In this document: positions 54,507 through 63,475 of the stretch, piece after piece
How positions within the stretch are numbered: the first letter of the stretch is position 1
Layout of the letters: each line of letters starts with the position of its first letter
From: Corynebacterium sp. 21KM1197
Lineage (GTDB): Bacteria; Actinomycetota; Actinomycetes; Mycobacteriales; Mycobacteriaceae
NCBI RefSeq assembly: GCF_033783015.1
Contig: NZ_CP123907.1
Coordinates: forward strand, 1,736,001 to 1,800,000
Direction: 5' to 3'
DNA length: 64,000 bases
Notes under the pieces: model-generated
Database searches by the model: none
The model's input: only the letters and a program-made list of their open reading frames with translations
What the model was told of the DNA's origin: nothing
Program-made: the position numbers and the translations under genes

Positions 54507-54815
54507 ATGAGCCATAACCGGGATGAATTCATCAGATGGGCAGAATATCGAATTGAGGGCGTAAAAGACTGGATCACGCTCTTCGAGTTCTTGCAGTATT
54601 TCGATTACGACCCCGACCACCCCACCACGGAGCAGATCCGCGAAGTCATCAATGCGATCTTTGACACCGGAAAACTCAAGGTCATTCTCGCGGAGGACAG
54701 CAATCCCACCCACTATCTCCCCGGGGAATGTGATGTGGAGGCCCTGGTGCAAGACATCGCGGCACGCGATCCGCTGAACGCCATGATGGCCTACGTCGTG
54801 TACACCATCGAGTAA
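54507..54815 (+). CDS. Small acidic protein of unknown function
   Basis: 102 residues from ATG 54507 with AAGGAG ten bases upstream; an upstream frame extension crosses the hairpin and is rejected. The protein is cytoplasmic-looking, acidic, with several aromatic residues: DEFIRWAEYRIEGVKDW, LFEFLQYFDYDPDH, PTTEQIREVINAIFDTGKLKVIL, ending VQDIAARDPLNAMMAYVVYTIE. The size and composition recall bacterial immunity proteins, but no family is recognised and no toxin gene is adjacent. Own SD and strong terminator. Confidence 0.75.
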   Translation: MSHNRDEFIRWAEYRIEGVKDWITLFEFLQYFDYDPDHPTTEQIREVINAIFDTGKLKVILAEDSNPTHYLPGECDVEALVQDIAARDPLNAMMAYVVYTIE

Positions 54816-54825
54816 TCCTTTGCCT

Positions 54826-54865
54826 GTGGCCCCTCAGACAAAGCCGAGGGGCCACTTTTCTATTT
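54826..54865. terminator. Bidirectional terminator before hutI
   Basis: GTGGCCCCTC (54826-54835) and GAGGGGCCAC (54846-54855), perfect, followed by TTTTCTATTTCTT on the plus strand. Confidence 0.92.
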
Positions 54866-54866
54866 C

Positions 54867-56045
54867 TTAAGCCACCCGCTCCCCCGCCACGTAGGTGCGC
54901 CAGGTCAGCGGCATACCGGGCCGGTACGCGAGGTCGATCGCGTGCGGAGTATCCAGCACGTGTAGGTCGGCGGCCGCCCCCACCGCCAGGGTGCCCTTGG
55001 CCGGGCGGCCCTGCGCGTCACGCCCGCCGCCGACGTCGTGGCGTCGCAAAGCGCGCGCTCCCCCGCTGGTGGCCGCAGCAATGGCCTCGTCGAGGGAGAG
55101 GTGCTGTTGCAGCACGGCGGTGGCCACACAGAACGTCATGGCCGAGGTATAAGAGGTGCCGGGGTTGAGATTGGAGGCGATGGCCACCTGCGCGCCCGCA
55201 TCGAGCAGGCGACGCGCCGGGGCCAGGGGCTGGCGGGTGGAGAGATCGCAGGCGGGAAGCACCGTGGCCACCGTCTCGGAGGCGGCCAGGGCTTCCACGT
55301 CACCATCGCTGAGGTAGTTCGCGTGATCCACGCTGGCGGCACCCAGTTCCACCGCGAGCGCCACACCCGGCCCCTCACCCAACTGGTTTCCGTGCACCCG
55401 CAGGCCCAGGCCCACGGCGCGCCCGGCCTCCAACACCCGGCGCGACTGCTCCTCGTTGAAGGCCCCGCGCTCGCAGAACACGTCGATCCAGCCCACGTGC
55501 GGGGCCACCGCGTCCAGCATGTCGCCGCACACCAGGTTCACGTAGTCCTCGGCGTCCGCGCCCGGGGGCACCACGTGCGCGCCCAGGAAAGTCACCTCAT
55601 CGACCACCTCGGCGGCGATCTGCGCTGCCACCTTTTCCGAGTCCACGTCCAGCCCGTAGCCAGTCTTGGTCTCCATGCAGGTGGTGCCCCCGGCCTGGGC
55701 GGCCCGCACGCGCCCGCGCAGCAAATCGCGCAGGCGCTCCACGCTGGCGGCGCGGGTGGCCTCCATCGTCACGGCGATGCCACCCGCCGCGTACTCCTGC
55801 CCCGCCATGCGGGCCTCAAACTCGGCGGCGCGGTCGCCGTCGAAGATCATGTGGCTGTGCGAGTCCACCCAGCCGGGAAGCACGGCGCGCCCGCCCAGAT
55901 CCACGGCCTCATCGCAAGCGGGGGCCTGCGCGGCGGGGCCGATCCAGGTTACCGCTCCGCCCTCGGCCACCAGGGCGGCGTCGTGCAGCGTGCCCGCCTC
56001 GGAGACGGTGCGCAGTTCGGAGATTCCGGTAAAGAGCGTCGCCAT
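54867..56045 (-). CDS. hutI: Imidazolonepropionase
   Basis: Third step of histidine degradation: opens 4-imidazolone-5-propionate to formiminoglutamate. 392 residues from ATG 56045 (MATLFTGISELRTVSEAGTL). Amidohydrolase fold with metal-binding HSHMIF (VDSHSHMIFDGDRAAEFEAR, about 60-80), the family stretch CMETKTGYGLDVDSE, HGNQLGEG and DHANYLSDGDVE, and SNLNPGTSYTSAM. Follows hutU by 5 bases. Confidence 0.97.
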   Translation of the reverse strand: MATLFTGISELRTVSEAGTLHDAALVAEGGAVTWIGPAAQAPACDEAVDLGGRAVLPGWVDSHSHMIFDGDRAAEFEARMAGQEYAAGGIAVTMEATRAASVERLRDLLRGRVRAAQAGGTTCMETKTGYGLDVDSEKVAAQIAAEVVDEVTFLGAHVVPPGADAEDYVNLVCGDMLDAVAPHVGWIDVFCERGAFNEEQSRRVLEAGRAVGLGLRVHGNQLGEGPGVALAVELGAASVDHANYLSDGDVEALAASETVATVLPACDLSTRQPLAPARRLLDAGAQVAIASNLNPGTSYTSAMTFCVATAVLQQHLSLDEAIAAATSGGARALRRHDVGGGRDAQGRPAKGTLAVGAAADLHVLDTPHAIDLAYRPGMPLTWRTYVAGERVA

Positions 56046-56050
56046 ATGCG

Positions 56051-57736
56051 TTATGCCTCCTCGCGGGAGTGGAAGGGCATGGGGATCTCCACCCCGCGCT
56101 CCTCGGCCACCTCGCGGGCGCGCTCGTATCCGGCATCGAAGTGGCGGATCACGCCCATCGCGGGGTCGTTGCTGAGCACGCGGTCGAGCTTGCGGGCGGC
56201 GAGTTCGGTGCCGTCGGCCACGGAGACCTGGCCCGCGTGGATGGAGCGGCCGATGCCCACGCCGCCGCCGTGGTGGAGGGATACCCAGGTGGCACCGGAG
56301 GAGGTGGCGGTCAGGGCGTTGAGCAGCGGCCAGTCCGCGATGGCGTCGGAGCCGTCGAGCATGCCCTCGGTCTCGCGGTAGGGGCTGGCCACGGAGCCGG
56401 AGTCCAGGTGATCACGCCCGATCACGATGGGCGCCTTGACCTTGCCCTCGGCCACCAAGCGGTTAAACAGCAACCCGGCCTGGTGGCGCTCGCCGTAGCC
56501 CAGCCAGCAGATGCGTGCGGGCAGGCCCTCGAACTCCACGTATTCCTCGGCGGCGTCCAGCCAGCGGTGCAGGTGCTCGTTGTCCGGGAAGAGTTCCTTG
56601 AGCGCCTGGTCAGTCACGCGAATGTCCTCCGGGTCGCCGGAGAGCGCCACCCAGCGGAACGGGCCCAGGCCCTCGCAGAACAGCGGGCGGATATAGGCGG
56701 GCACGAAGCCGGGGAACTCGAAGGCACGGGAGTAACCGGCGTGGCGGGCCTCGTCGCGGATGGAGTTGCCGTAGTCGAACACCTCCGCGCCCTCGTCCTG
56801 GAACTCCACCATCGCCTGCACCTGGGCGGCCATCGCCTCGCGGGCCTTCTTGGTAAAGGTCTCCGGGTCGTCGGCGGCCTCGCGCTGCCAGTCCGCCACG
56901 GATACCTCCGTGGGGAGGTAACTCAGCGGATCGTGCGCGGAGGTCTGGTCGGTGACCACGTCCACGGTGATCTCGCCCGCGCGGTGGCGTCGCAGCATCT
57001 CCGGGAATACCTCGGCGGCGTTACCAACGATGCCGATGGACACCGCCTCGCCCGCCTCCTTGGCCTGGGCGGCGCGCGCCACGGCGGCGTCCAGATCCTC
57101 GTACACCTCGTCCAGGTAGCGCTTGGACTGGCGGCGCTTGAGACGGGTGACGTCCACGTCCGCGATCAGGCACACGCCGCCGTTGAGGGTGACGGCCAGC
57201 GGCTGGGCTCCGCCCATGCCGCCGCAGCCGCCGGTGAGCGTGAGGGTGCCCTTGAGGCTGCCGCCAAAGCGCTTGGCGGCCACGGCGGCGAAGGTCTCAA
57301 AGGTGCCCTGCAAGATGCCCTGGGTGGCGATGTAGATCCAGGAACCGGCCGTCATCTGGCCGTACATCATCAGGCCCTCGGCCTCCAGGCGGCGGAACTC
57401 CGGCCAGGTGGCCCAGTCCCCCACCAGGTTGGAGTTGGCAATCAGCACGCGCGGTGCCCACTCGTTGGTGCGCAGCACGGCCACGGGCTTGCCGGACTGC
57501 ACCAGCAGCGTCTCATCGTCGCCCAGGTCCTTGAGCGTATCGACGATCGCGTCAAAGGCCTCCCAGCTCCGCGCGGCGCGCCCGGTGCCGCCGTAGACCA
57601 CCAGGTCCTCGGGGCGCTCGGCCACCTCGGGGTCAAGGTTATTCATCAGCATGCGCAGCGGGGCCTCGGTCTGCCAGGACTTGGCGCTGAGTTCCGTGCC
57701 CCGGGGGGCGCGCACGGTACGGGGTTGGGATACCAC
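56051..57736 (-). CDS. hutU: Urocanate hydratase
   Basis: Second step of histidine degradation, using NAD as an electrophile. 561 residues from GTG 57736 with GGAGGAG four bases upstream; reading from an ATG further up is less likely. Signatures: [45 protein letters not shown] (NAD-binding), [14 protein letters not shown], and the active-site Cys in [38 protein letters not shown] near the C-terminus is also typical. First gene of hutU-hutI. Confidence 0.97.
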   Translation of the reverse strand: MVSQPRTVRAPRGTELSAKSWQTEAPLRMLMNNLDPEVAERPEDLVVYGGTGRAARSWEAFDAIVDTLKDLGDDETLLVQSGKPVAVLRTNEWAPRVLIANSNLVGDWATWPEFRRLEAEGLMMYGQMTAGSWIYIATQGILQGTFETFAAVAAKRFGGSLKGTLTLTGGCGGMGGAQPLAVTLNGGVCLIADVDVTRLKRRQSKRYLDEVYEDLDAAVARAAQAKEAGEAVSIGIVGNAAEVFPEMLRRHRAGEITVDVVTDQTSAHDPLSYLPTEVSVADWQREAADDPETFTKKAREAMAAQVQAMVEFQDEGAEVFDYGNSIRDEARHAGYSRAFEFPGFVPAYIRPLFCEGLGPFRWVALSGDPEDIRVTDQALKELFPDNEHLHRWLDAAEEYVEFEGLPARICWLGYGERHQAGLLFNRLVAEGKVKAPIVIGRDHLDSGSVASPYRETEGMLDGSDAIADWPLLNALTATSSGATWVSLHHGGGVGIGRSIHAGQVSVADGTELAARKLDRVLSNDPAMGVIRHFDAGYERAREVAEERGVEIPMPFHSREEA

Positions 57737-57924
57737 GATTCTCCTCCAAAAACATCGCGCGCCGGTGGCCATTGCGGCGGGAATCCGGCCTCTGAGGTAA
57801 AAGGCCAGAGGGCCGGGGCTGTCATTCCCGCTACGCCGGCACCGGCACTGTGGTGCTCAAGAATGACGAACCCGATCGTAAGACAGGACACATACGAGTT
57901 TCCAGGGCGCGCACGGGCGGAGTG

Positions 57925-57938
57925 TCTGGGATACCAGA
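57925..57938. promoter_or_regulatory. HutR-like palindrome TCTG-GGATAC-CAGA upstream of hutUI
   Basis: Inverted repeat 190 bases upstream of hutU and two bases beyond the YjiH gene stop. From memory the HutR site in Corynebacterium resistens is TCTGwwATwwCAGA; here the central AT and both outer arms agree. Confidence 0.5.
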
Positions 57939-57939
57939 C

Positions 57940-59238
57940 TCAGGGGAGCAGGAGGTACGCCAGCGGGGTGGCCAGCAGGATACTCAGCGCCACTCGCTCG
58001 AACCAGATCACCACCAACTGCCACACCCTCAGCGGCACGGAGGTGGCCATGATGCAGGGCACCAGACCGGAGAAGAAGATCACCGCGCTCACCGAGACCA
58101 CGCCGATGACAAAGCGCAGCACCAGGGAATCCGAGTCCGCCACCACCGTGGCGGGCAGCAACATCTCCGCGATCCCCAGGGCCGCAGCCTTACCCGCCAG
58201 CAGCGGCTCCGGCAGGCGCGCCAGCCAGGCAAAGGGATAGAAGAGGTAGCCCAGCAGATCGAACACGCGGGTATAAGTAGCCAGCACCAGGCCCAGCACG
58301 CCCACGGACAGGATGGAGGGCACCACGGCGGCGCTCATGCGCAGGCCGTCCAGGAAGTTCTCCCCCACCGCGCGCCACAGGCTGGGAGCCTTATTCAGGG
58401 CCTCCTTGGCCGCCGACCAGGCCGCCGCTAGGCGCCCGGTGGTGATCTGCGGCTCCGGGTCCGGGGTGGCACCCGGGTAGTAATCGTTGGGAATCATGCT
58501 CAGCGGCGGAATCCACACGGTGATCGCCGTGACGGCAAAGGTCACCAGCAGGCTCACCGCAAAGTACTGGCCCCAGTAATCCATCAGGCCCAGGGTTCCG
58601 GCCACCACCACCATGAAGGCCGCCGAGACCGTGGAGAAGCCGGTGGCGATGATCGCCGCCTCCCGCGCGGTGTAGCGGCCCTGGCGGTACACCCGATCGG
58701 TGATCAGCATGCCCAGGGAGTAACTGCCTACAAAGCTCGTCACGGCGTCGATAGCCGAACGCCCCGGCGTGCGCCACAGCGGCCGCATGATCGGCTGCAT
58801 GAGCACGCCCACGAACTCCATGAGGCCAAAACTCACCAGCAGAGCCAAAAACGCCGAGCCCACGGGGATAATCAGAGCCACCGGAATGGCGATCTTCTCC
58901 CACAGGAAGGGCACCAGATCCGGGCGGGCAAGCGCGGCGGGCAGCGTATCCGTGAGGATCAGCGCCGCCACGCCCAGGCCCGCCACGGAGAGCAGGGCAA
59001 AGATCGCCTGCGTGGGATTGCGCCAGGAGGTATGGCGCAACTTGCGCACGGTGCCATAGAGCACCAGCGCGCCCACCACCCAGCCCACCGCCGGACCGAG
59101 CAGTTCGCGCAGGAGGGTGACCATGTGATCGAGGAGAATGGTGCTCTTGCCCCGGAACGTGACCGGGAGGAAGAACACGATGATGCCAATGGCGCTGTAC
59201 ACGAACAGCCGCCACAGGCCGGGGGTCTTGGTAGTCAT
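57940..59238 (-). CDS. YjiH family membrane transporter, GATE/nucleoside-recognition domain
   Basis: 432 residues from ATG 59238 (MTTKTPGLWRLFVYSAIGII). About ten hydrophobic segments, with the gate-domain patterns SFVGSYSLGMLITDRVYRQGRYTAREAAIIATGFSTVSAAFM and, in the second half, LLPATVVADSDSLVLRFVIGVVSVSAVIFFSG. YjiH-type proteins often sit in hut clusters and are thought to carry histidine or urocanate. Four-base gap to hutH upstream, so co-transcribed with it. Confidence 0.88.
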   Translation of the reverse strand: MTTKTPGLWRLFVYSAIGIIVFFLPVTFRGKSTILLDHMVTLLRELLGPAVGWVVGALVLYGTVRKLRHTSWRNPTQAIFALLSVAGLGVAALILTDTLPAALARPDLVPFLWEKIAIPVALIIPVGSAFLALLVSFGLMEFVGVLMQPIMRPLWRTPGRSAIDAVTSFVGSYSLGMLITDRVYRQGRYTAREAAIIATGFSTVSAAFMVVVAGTLGLMDYWGQYFAVSLLVTFAVTAITVWIPPLSMIPNDYYPGATPDPEPQITTGRLAAAWSAAKEALNKAPSLWRAVGENFLDGLRMSAAVVPSILSVGVLGLVLATYTRVFDLLGYLFYPFAWLARLPEPLLAGKAAALGIAEMLLPATVVADSDSLVLRFVIGVVSVSAVIFFSGLVPCIMATSVPLRVWQLVVIWFERVALSILLATPLAYLLLP

Positions 59239-59241
59239 GGC

Positions 59242-60870
59242 TTAGTTCAACTCCCCTACCACTCGCTCCACCGCCGCCACCAGCGCACCGGAGCGCACGA
59301 GGTCCACCGCGTACTCGATCTCCGGGGCCAGGAAGCGATCCGTCCCCGCCCCCGGCACGCCCGCGCGCAGCGCCTCGATGGCTGCCGACGTCCCCCGCGC
59401 CGGTTCCCCCTCCCGCATCTGCGTGGCGCGGGCGGCGGTGAGCACCTCCACCGCCAACACCCTGGTCAGCCCGTCCACCACGCGGCGCAACTTCCGCGCG
59501 GCCGCCCAGCCCATCGAGACGTGATCCTCCTGCATGGCCGAGGAGGGAATGGAATCCACGCTGGCCGGAGCCGCCAGGCGCTTGAGTTCGGAGACGATGC
59601 CCGCCTGGGTGTACTGCGCGATCATATGCCCAGAATCCACGCCCGGATCCCCCGCGAGGAAGGCCGGAAGCCCCCGGTTGCGCGCGGTATCCAGGAAGCG
59701 ATCCGTGCGGCGCTCGGAAATGCTCGCCAGATCCGCCGCCACGATCGCCAGGAAGTCCAGCGCGTAGGCCACCGGCGCACCGTGGAAATTACCATTCGAG
59801 GTGACCCGACCGTCCAGCGCCACCACCGGGTTATCCACCGCAGCCGCCAACTCCCGCTGCGCCACCGCGCGGGCGTGCTCCAGGGTGTCCCGGAACCCGC
59901 CCGCCACCTGCGGGGCGCACCGCACCGAGTAAGCATCCTGCACCTGGTTCTGGCTAAACTCCGCCGCAGCCGCCGCCAGCAGCGGGGAATCCGCCGCCAC
60001 CGCGCGCACATTGGCTGCCGACGCCGCCTGCCCCGGGTGCGGACGCAGGTCTTGCAGGTCCGCGTCAAACACGCCCAGGGTGCCCAGCAGGCCCTCCAGC
60101 GTCATGGCCACCGCGATGTCCGAGGTGGTGGCCAGCGTTTCCAGATCCGCCAAGGCCAGGCACAACTGGCCCAACATGCCGTCCGTGCCATTAATCAGCG
60201 CCAGGCCCTCCTTCTCCCGGAGTTCCAGGGGTTCAATACCGGCCTCGGCCAGGGCCTCGGGCACGCTCACCTCCTCCCCCTGCGCATTGCGGGCGCGCCC
60301 CTCCCCCATGAGCACCAGGGCGCAGTGCGCCAACGGCGCAAGATCGCCCGAACACCCCAGGGAGCCGTACTCGTGGACGATGGGCGTGATACCGGAGTTC
60401 AGCAGCGCCGCATAGGTTTCCACCACCACCGGGCGCACGCCGGTACGCCCCGTACACAGGGTGGACAGGCGCAGCAGCATGAGGGCGCGGATCACCTCGC
60501 GCTCCACCTCCGGGCCCGAACCCGCCGCATGGGAACGCACCAGACTGCGCTGCAACTGCGCGCGGGACTCGGCGGGAATATGGCGGCGAGCCAACGCGCC
60601 GAAGCCCGTGGAAATGCCGTAGACGGGGGTGGGATCGGCCGCCAGCTCCTCCACCCGCTGCCGGGTGGCGGCCACGGCCTCTAGGGCCTCCTTGGCGATG
60701 GTGACCGGCACGCCGTGGCGGGCGACGGCCACCACCTCCGCTGGTGTCAAGGGGCCGGGGCGGAGAGTGATTGTTTGGTTTTGTTCTGGTTGCCCTGGTT
60801 GTTCTGCGTGCTCCGGGCTGGTGAGGTGCCCGTGGGCGAGATTGCGCGCGCTGGCCGCGATGGACGCCAT
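59242..60870 (-). CDS. hutH: Histidine ammonia-lyase
   Basis: First step: histidine to urocanate and ammonia. 542 residues from ATG 60870, with a polar N-terminal extension of about 30 residues (TSPEHAEQPGQPEQNQ). Catalytic Tyr84 in PTPVYGISTGFGALA. The MIO cofactor triad is Cys173-Ser174-Gly175 (EYGSLGCSGDLAPLAHCAL) instead of the common Ala-Ser-Gly; streptomycete histidases are known with Cys. Further conserved: VQDAYSVRCAPQVAGGFRDTL, EDHVSMGWAAARKL. Confidence 0.96.
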   Translation of the reverse strand: MASIAASARNLAHGHLTSPEHAEQPGQPEQNQTITLRPGPLTPAEVVAVARHGVPVTIAKEALEAVAATRQRVEELAADPTPVYGISTGFGALARRHIPAESRAQLQRSLVRSHAAGSGPEVEREVIRALMLLRLSTLCTGRTGVRPVVVETYAALLNSGITPIVHEYGSLGCSGDLAPLAHCALVLMGEGRARNAQGEEVSVPEALAEAGIEPLELREKEGLALINGTDGMLGQLCLALADLETLATTSDIAVAMTLEGLLGTLGVFDADLQDLRPHPGQAASAANVRAVAADSPLLAAAAAEFSQNQVQDAYSVRCAPQVAGGFRDTLEHARAVAQRELAAAVDNPVVALDGRVTSNGNFHGAPVAYALDFLAIVAADLASISERRTDRFLDTARNRGLPAFLAGDPGVDSGHMIAQYTQAGIVSELKRLAAPASVDSIPSSAMQEDHVSMGWAAARKLRRVVDGLTRVLAVEVLTAARATQMREGEPARGTSAAIEALRAGVPGAGTDRFLAPEIEYAVDLVRSGALVAAVERVVGELN

Positions 60871-60995
60871 GATTGTTGTGCTCCTTTGGGGTCGGCGGCC
60901 CCGAGCGAACGACGGGCGCGGCAGACCGCGCCGACGCCCTCACGGGAACCGCAGGGATACATCAGCAAGTGGTCTGCGCGACAGCCAAGCGCAGT

Positions 60996-61739
60996 TTATG
61001 GTGAATCTAGCACGATCCCGTAGAGGTGACTAGCCACCTTGTTAGCTTGCTGCTTGAGACTTTGAATGGTGTGGCTTTTATCGCGCTCCGTCAGGGTGCC
61101 CACCGGGAAGGTCACCGCCAGGGAGGCCGCCGGGCGGCCCACGTGATCCAACACCGCCACCGCCAGGCTGTGCTGACCACGGCTCACCTCCTCCACCTCT
61201 TCCTCCCAACCGCGCTGACGGATAAGGGGAAGGGTGTTCTGGGATTCGCGGGTGGCGTGTTCATTACTTGCCAGAGCCGCCCTTAACTCGGCCTCCGGCA
61301 GGTGCGCCAACATCACCCGCCCCGAGGCTGTTTTCAAGGCCTCCAGGCGCACCCCCTCCTGGGTAACCAGGGAGACCGCCCGGGGGCCACGCACCTCCAA
61401 CAGGTACAGAACCTCCGAACCGGCCAGGCGAGACAGGTGCGCCGAGCCACCCACCGACTCCGCCAGGGATTGCAACGGGCGACGCGCCAAACGCACCAAG
61501 GGCTGCTGGGTGACATAGGCATTGGCCATCGAATAGGCCACCAGGCCCAGGCCCCAGGTGTGGGTCTCCGGGATACGCACCACATAACCGGCCCGCTCCA
61601 TCTCCGCGAGCAGGTGATAGGTGGTGGAACGCGGCAGATCCAACTCCGCGCGGATACGGGCGGCGGAGATGGGGACATCAATGGAGGAGAGCAGCGTGAG
61701 GATACGCAGCGTGTTCCGGGCGGCGGGGACGTGGGTCAT
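60996..61739 (-). CDS. hutR: IclR family regulator, probable HutR
   Basis: 247 residues from ATG 61739 (MTHVPAARNTLRILTLLSSI). N-terminal winged helix VPISAARIRAELDLPRSTTYHLLAEMERAGYVVRI (about 22-56), then the IclR effector domain with ASGRVMLAHLPEAELRAAL and DHVGRPAASLAVTFPVG. In Corynebacterium resistens the hut genes are under an IclR-type HutR, and this protein lies 125 bases upstream of hutH on the same strand, so the same role is likely. Confidence 0.9.
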   Translation of the reverse strand: MTHVPAARNTLRILTLLSSIDVPISAARIRAELDLPRSTTYHLLAEMERAGYVVRIPETHTWGLGLVAYSMANAYVTQQPLVRLARRPLQSLAESVGGSAHLSRLAGSEVLYLLEVRGPRAVSLVTQEGVRLEALKTASGRVMLAHLPEAELRAALASNEHATRESQNTLPLIRQRGWEEEVEEVSRGQHSLAVAVLDHVGRPAASLAVTFPVGTLTERDKSHTIQSLKQQANKVASHLYGIVLDSP

Positions 61740-61861
61740 GGAAACTCCTGCTCTTCATGAGTATCAGCGGAGACTATCCCAAAATCCTCCGCGTAGTTGA
61801 AGCAACGATTCGTAACACCACATAGAACACATACCCAGCATCGCCCTCACAACTGTGACCA

Positions 61862-61888
61862 GAGCGTGTCAAGTTGTTTGTGTGTGGG
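61862..61888. repeat. Left terminal inverted repeat of the IS
   Basis: Begins GAGCGTGTC and ends GTTTGTGTGTGGG in the outward-in direction; agrees with the right repeat except at one base and a five-base block. Confidence 0.8.
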
Positions 61889-61897
61889 GCGGTTTTC

Positions 61898-63241
61898 TTA
61901 GAGGTATTGGTCGAAGCGGTCGGGGTAGGCCACGGCCATCTGGTTGATGGCTTGCTTCCAGCCTGAGACTTTCGCTCCTTCCACAAGCCTCCCGGCGGTA
62001 GCCGCGGCCTTTTTACCTTCCTTGGCCCTGCGAGCAGCGCGTTTGTCTTCAATATTGCAGATCATCAACCACAAGGTCTTCAACGCGGATTCGTCGTTCG
62101 TAAACTGCACGCGGTTGCGGGTGGCTTTGCGCAACTCGTTGTTAAACGACTCGATGGAATTGGTGGTGTAGATGACTTTGCGCGCTGCCGGAGGGAACTG
62201 CAAAAACGGCACGAACCTCTCCCATGCGTCCTGCCACACCTTGACTGACCTGGGATATTTCTGGCCAAGACCCGAAGAAGCAAACTCCTCGAGTGCAATG
62301 GCAGCACTGGAGCCATCAGGGGCGGTATAGACCTTCTTCAAGGCCGCTGAAACCGCCTTACGGTCCCCGTAGGCAACCCACCTGTTAGCAGCACGAATCA
62401 AGTGCACAACACAGGTTTGTACCATCGATCCCGGCCAGGATGCCTCCACAGCCTCAGGCAGGCCTTTGAGCCCGTCACAGCAGACAATGAAGACATCTTT
62501 GACCCCGCGATTAGCCAGATTCGAGCACACATGGGCCCAAAACGACGCGCCTTCTTCCCTCGCGATCCATAGCCCCAAGATGTGTTTGATGCCGTCGAGA
62601 TCCACCCCAATGGCCATATACGCGGACTTGTTGACCACGCGCCCGCCCTCACGGACTTTAATGCGCAGCGCATCAAGGAAAATGACGGGGTAGAACTCAT
62701 CTAACTGGCGGTTCTGCCACACCATGACCTCATCAAGGACAGCGTCAGTCACCGCAGAAATCGTCTCGTGGGAGATATCAACACGCATGGCAGTAGCCAT
62801 ATGGTGTTGGATATCGCGCACTGTCATGCCCCCGGCATACAAGCTCACAATCATGTCGTCAACATCGGTCAAACGCCGCGAGCCTTTCGGGACCATGGTC
62901 GGAACAAACGTCCCGGCCCGGTCCCTGGGAACCTCGACAGTTACCGGACCGTAGTGAGAATCCACGGTCTTTGGATACGCCCCGTTGCGGTGGTTGTCTG
63001 TGCCTAGTGCTGCTTTAGCGTCTCTATCCCCTGGCCGGTAGCCCAGGTGGGCATCCATCTCGGCGTTTAAACCCCTGGTAATCGAGGCTTGCAACATCCC
63101 ACGCACCAAATCGTTGGCGTCGGTGGTTGAGGTGCCTAAATCATCAATGAGCTTCGCGATCTCAGGGTTTGCAAGCAGCTTTTTCTCAATCGCGTCAATC
63201 TTGGCCTTATCAGCCGGATCTCGTCGTGTCACAGTAGTCAT
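61898..63241 (-). CDS. IS256 family transposase
   Basis: 447 residues from ATG 63241 (MTTVTRRDPADKAKIDAIEK), full length. DDE catalytic residues are visible in VIFLDALRIKVREGG (first Asp), IVCCDGLKGLPEAVE (second Asp) and YTTNSIESFNNELRKATR (Glu). RNGAYPKTVDSHYGPVTVEVPRDR is the N-terminal hallmark of the family. No frameshift or stop, so the element may be active. Confidence 0.95.
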   Translation of the reverse strand: MTTVTRRDPADKAKIDAIEKKLLANPEIAKLIDDLGTSTTDANDLVRGMLQASITRGLNAEMDAHLGYRPGDRDAKAALGTDNHRNGAYPKTVDSHYGPVTVEVPRDRAGTFVPTMVPKGSRRLTDVDDMIVSLYAGGMTVRDIQHHMATAMRVDISHETISAVTDAVLDEVMVWQNRQLDEFYPVIFLDALRIKVREGGRVVNKSAYMAIGVDLDGIKHILGLWIAREEGASFWAHVCSNLANRGVKDVFIVCCDGLKGLPEAVEASWPGSMVQTCVVHLIRAANRWVAYGDRKAVSAALKKVYTAPDGSSAAIALEEFASSGLGQKYPRSVKVWQDAWERFVPFLQFPPAARKVIYTTNSIESFNNELRKATRNRVQFTNDESALKTLWLMICNIEDKRAARRAKEGKKAAATAGRLVEGAKVSGWKQAINQMAVAYPDRFDQYL

Positions 63242-63271
63242 TCTGGCTTGTCTCCTTATGCGGGATGGAAT

Positions 63272-63298
63272 CCCACACACAAACCATCAGACACTCTC
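63272..63298. repeat. Right terminal inverted repeat of the IS
   Basis: CCCACACACAAACC... to GACACTCTC; the reverse complement matches the left end at 21 of 27 positions. Confidence 0.8.
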
Positions 63299-63475
63299 CC
63301 ATCACACTCTCTCTGACCACATCGTCACACTCCTCCCACCCCACCCACTACCCCTCCCCTACCCCCGCACCCTAGTATCACACTGAGAAAGATTCCGTGG
63401 CCCGCACCATAGGGTTCGCACCCTGGACTGCGCCTCGTGAACCTCATAGAGCCCAACCGTCCAAGGAGGATCACC

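Larger units (their letters stand above)
61862..63298. mobile_element. IS256-family insertion sequence
   Basis: About 1437 bases bounded by 27-base imperfect inverted repeats and filled by one transposase gene. Flanking 8-base sequences (TGTGACCA left, CCATCACA right) are not identical, so no target duplication is seen. It lies between hutR and the amino acid permease and interrupts no recognisable gene. Confidence 0.88.

Noticed and set aside
56069-58240. Open frame of about 720 codons opposite hutU
   Set aside because: Antisense shadow of urocanase; no signatures.
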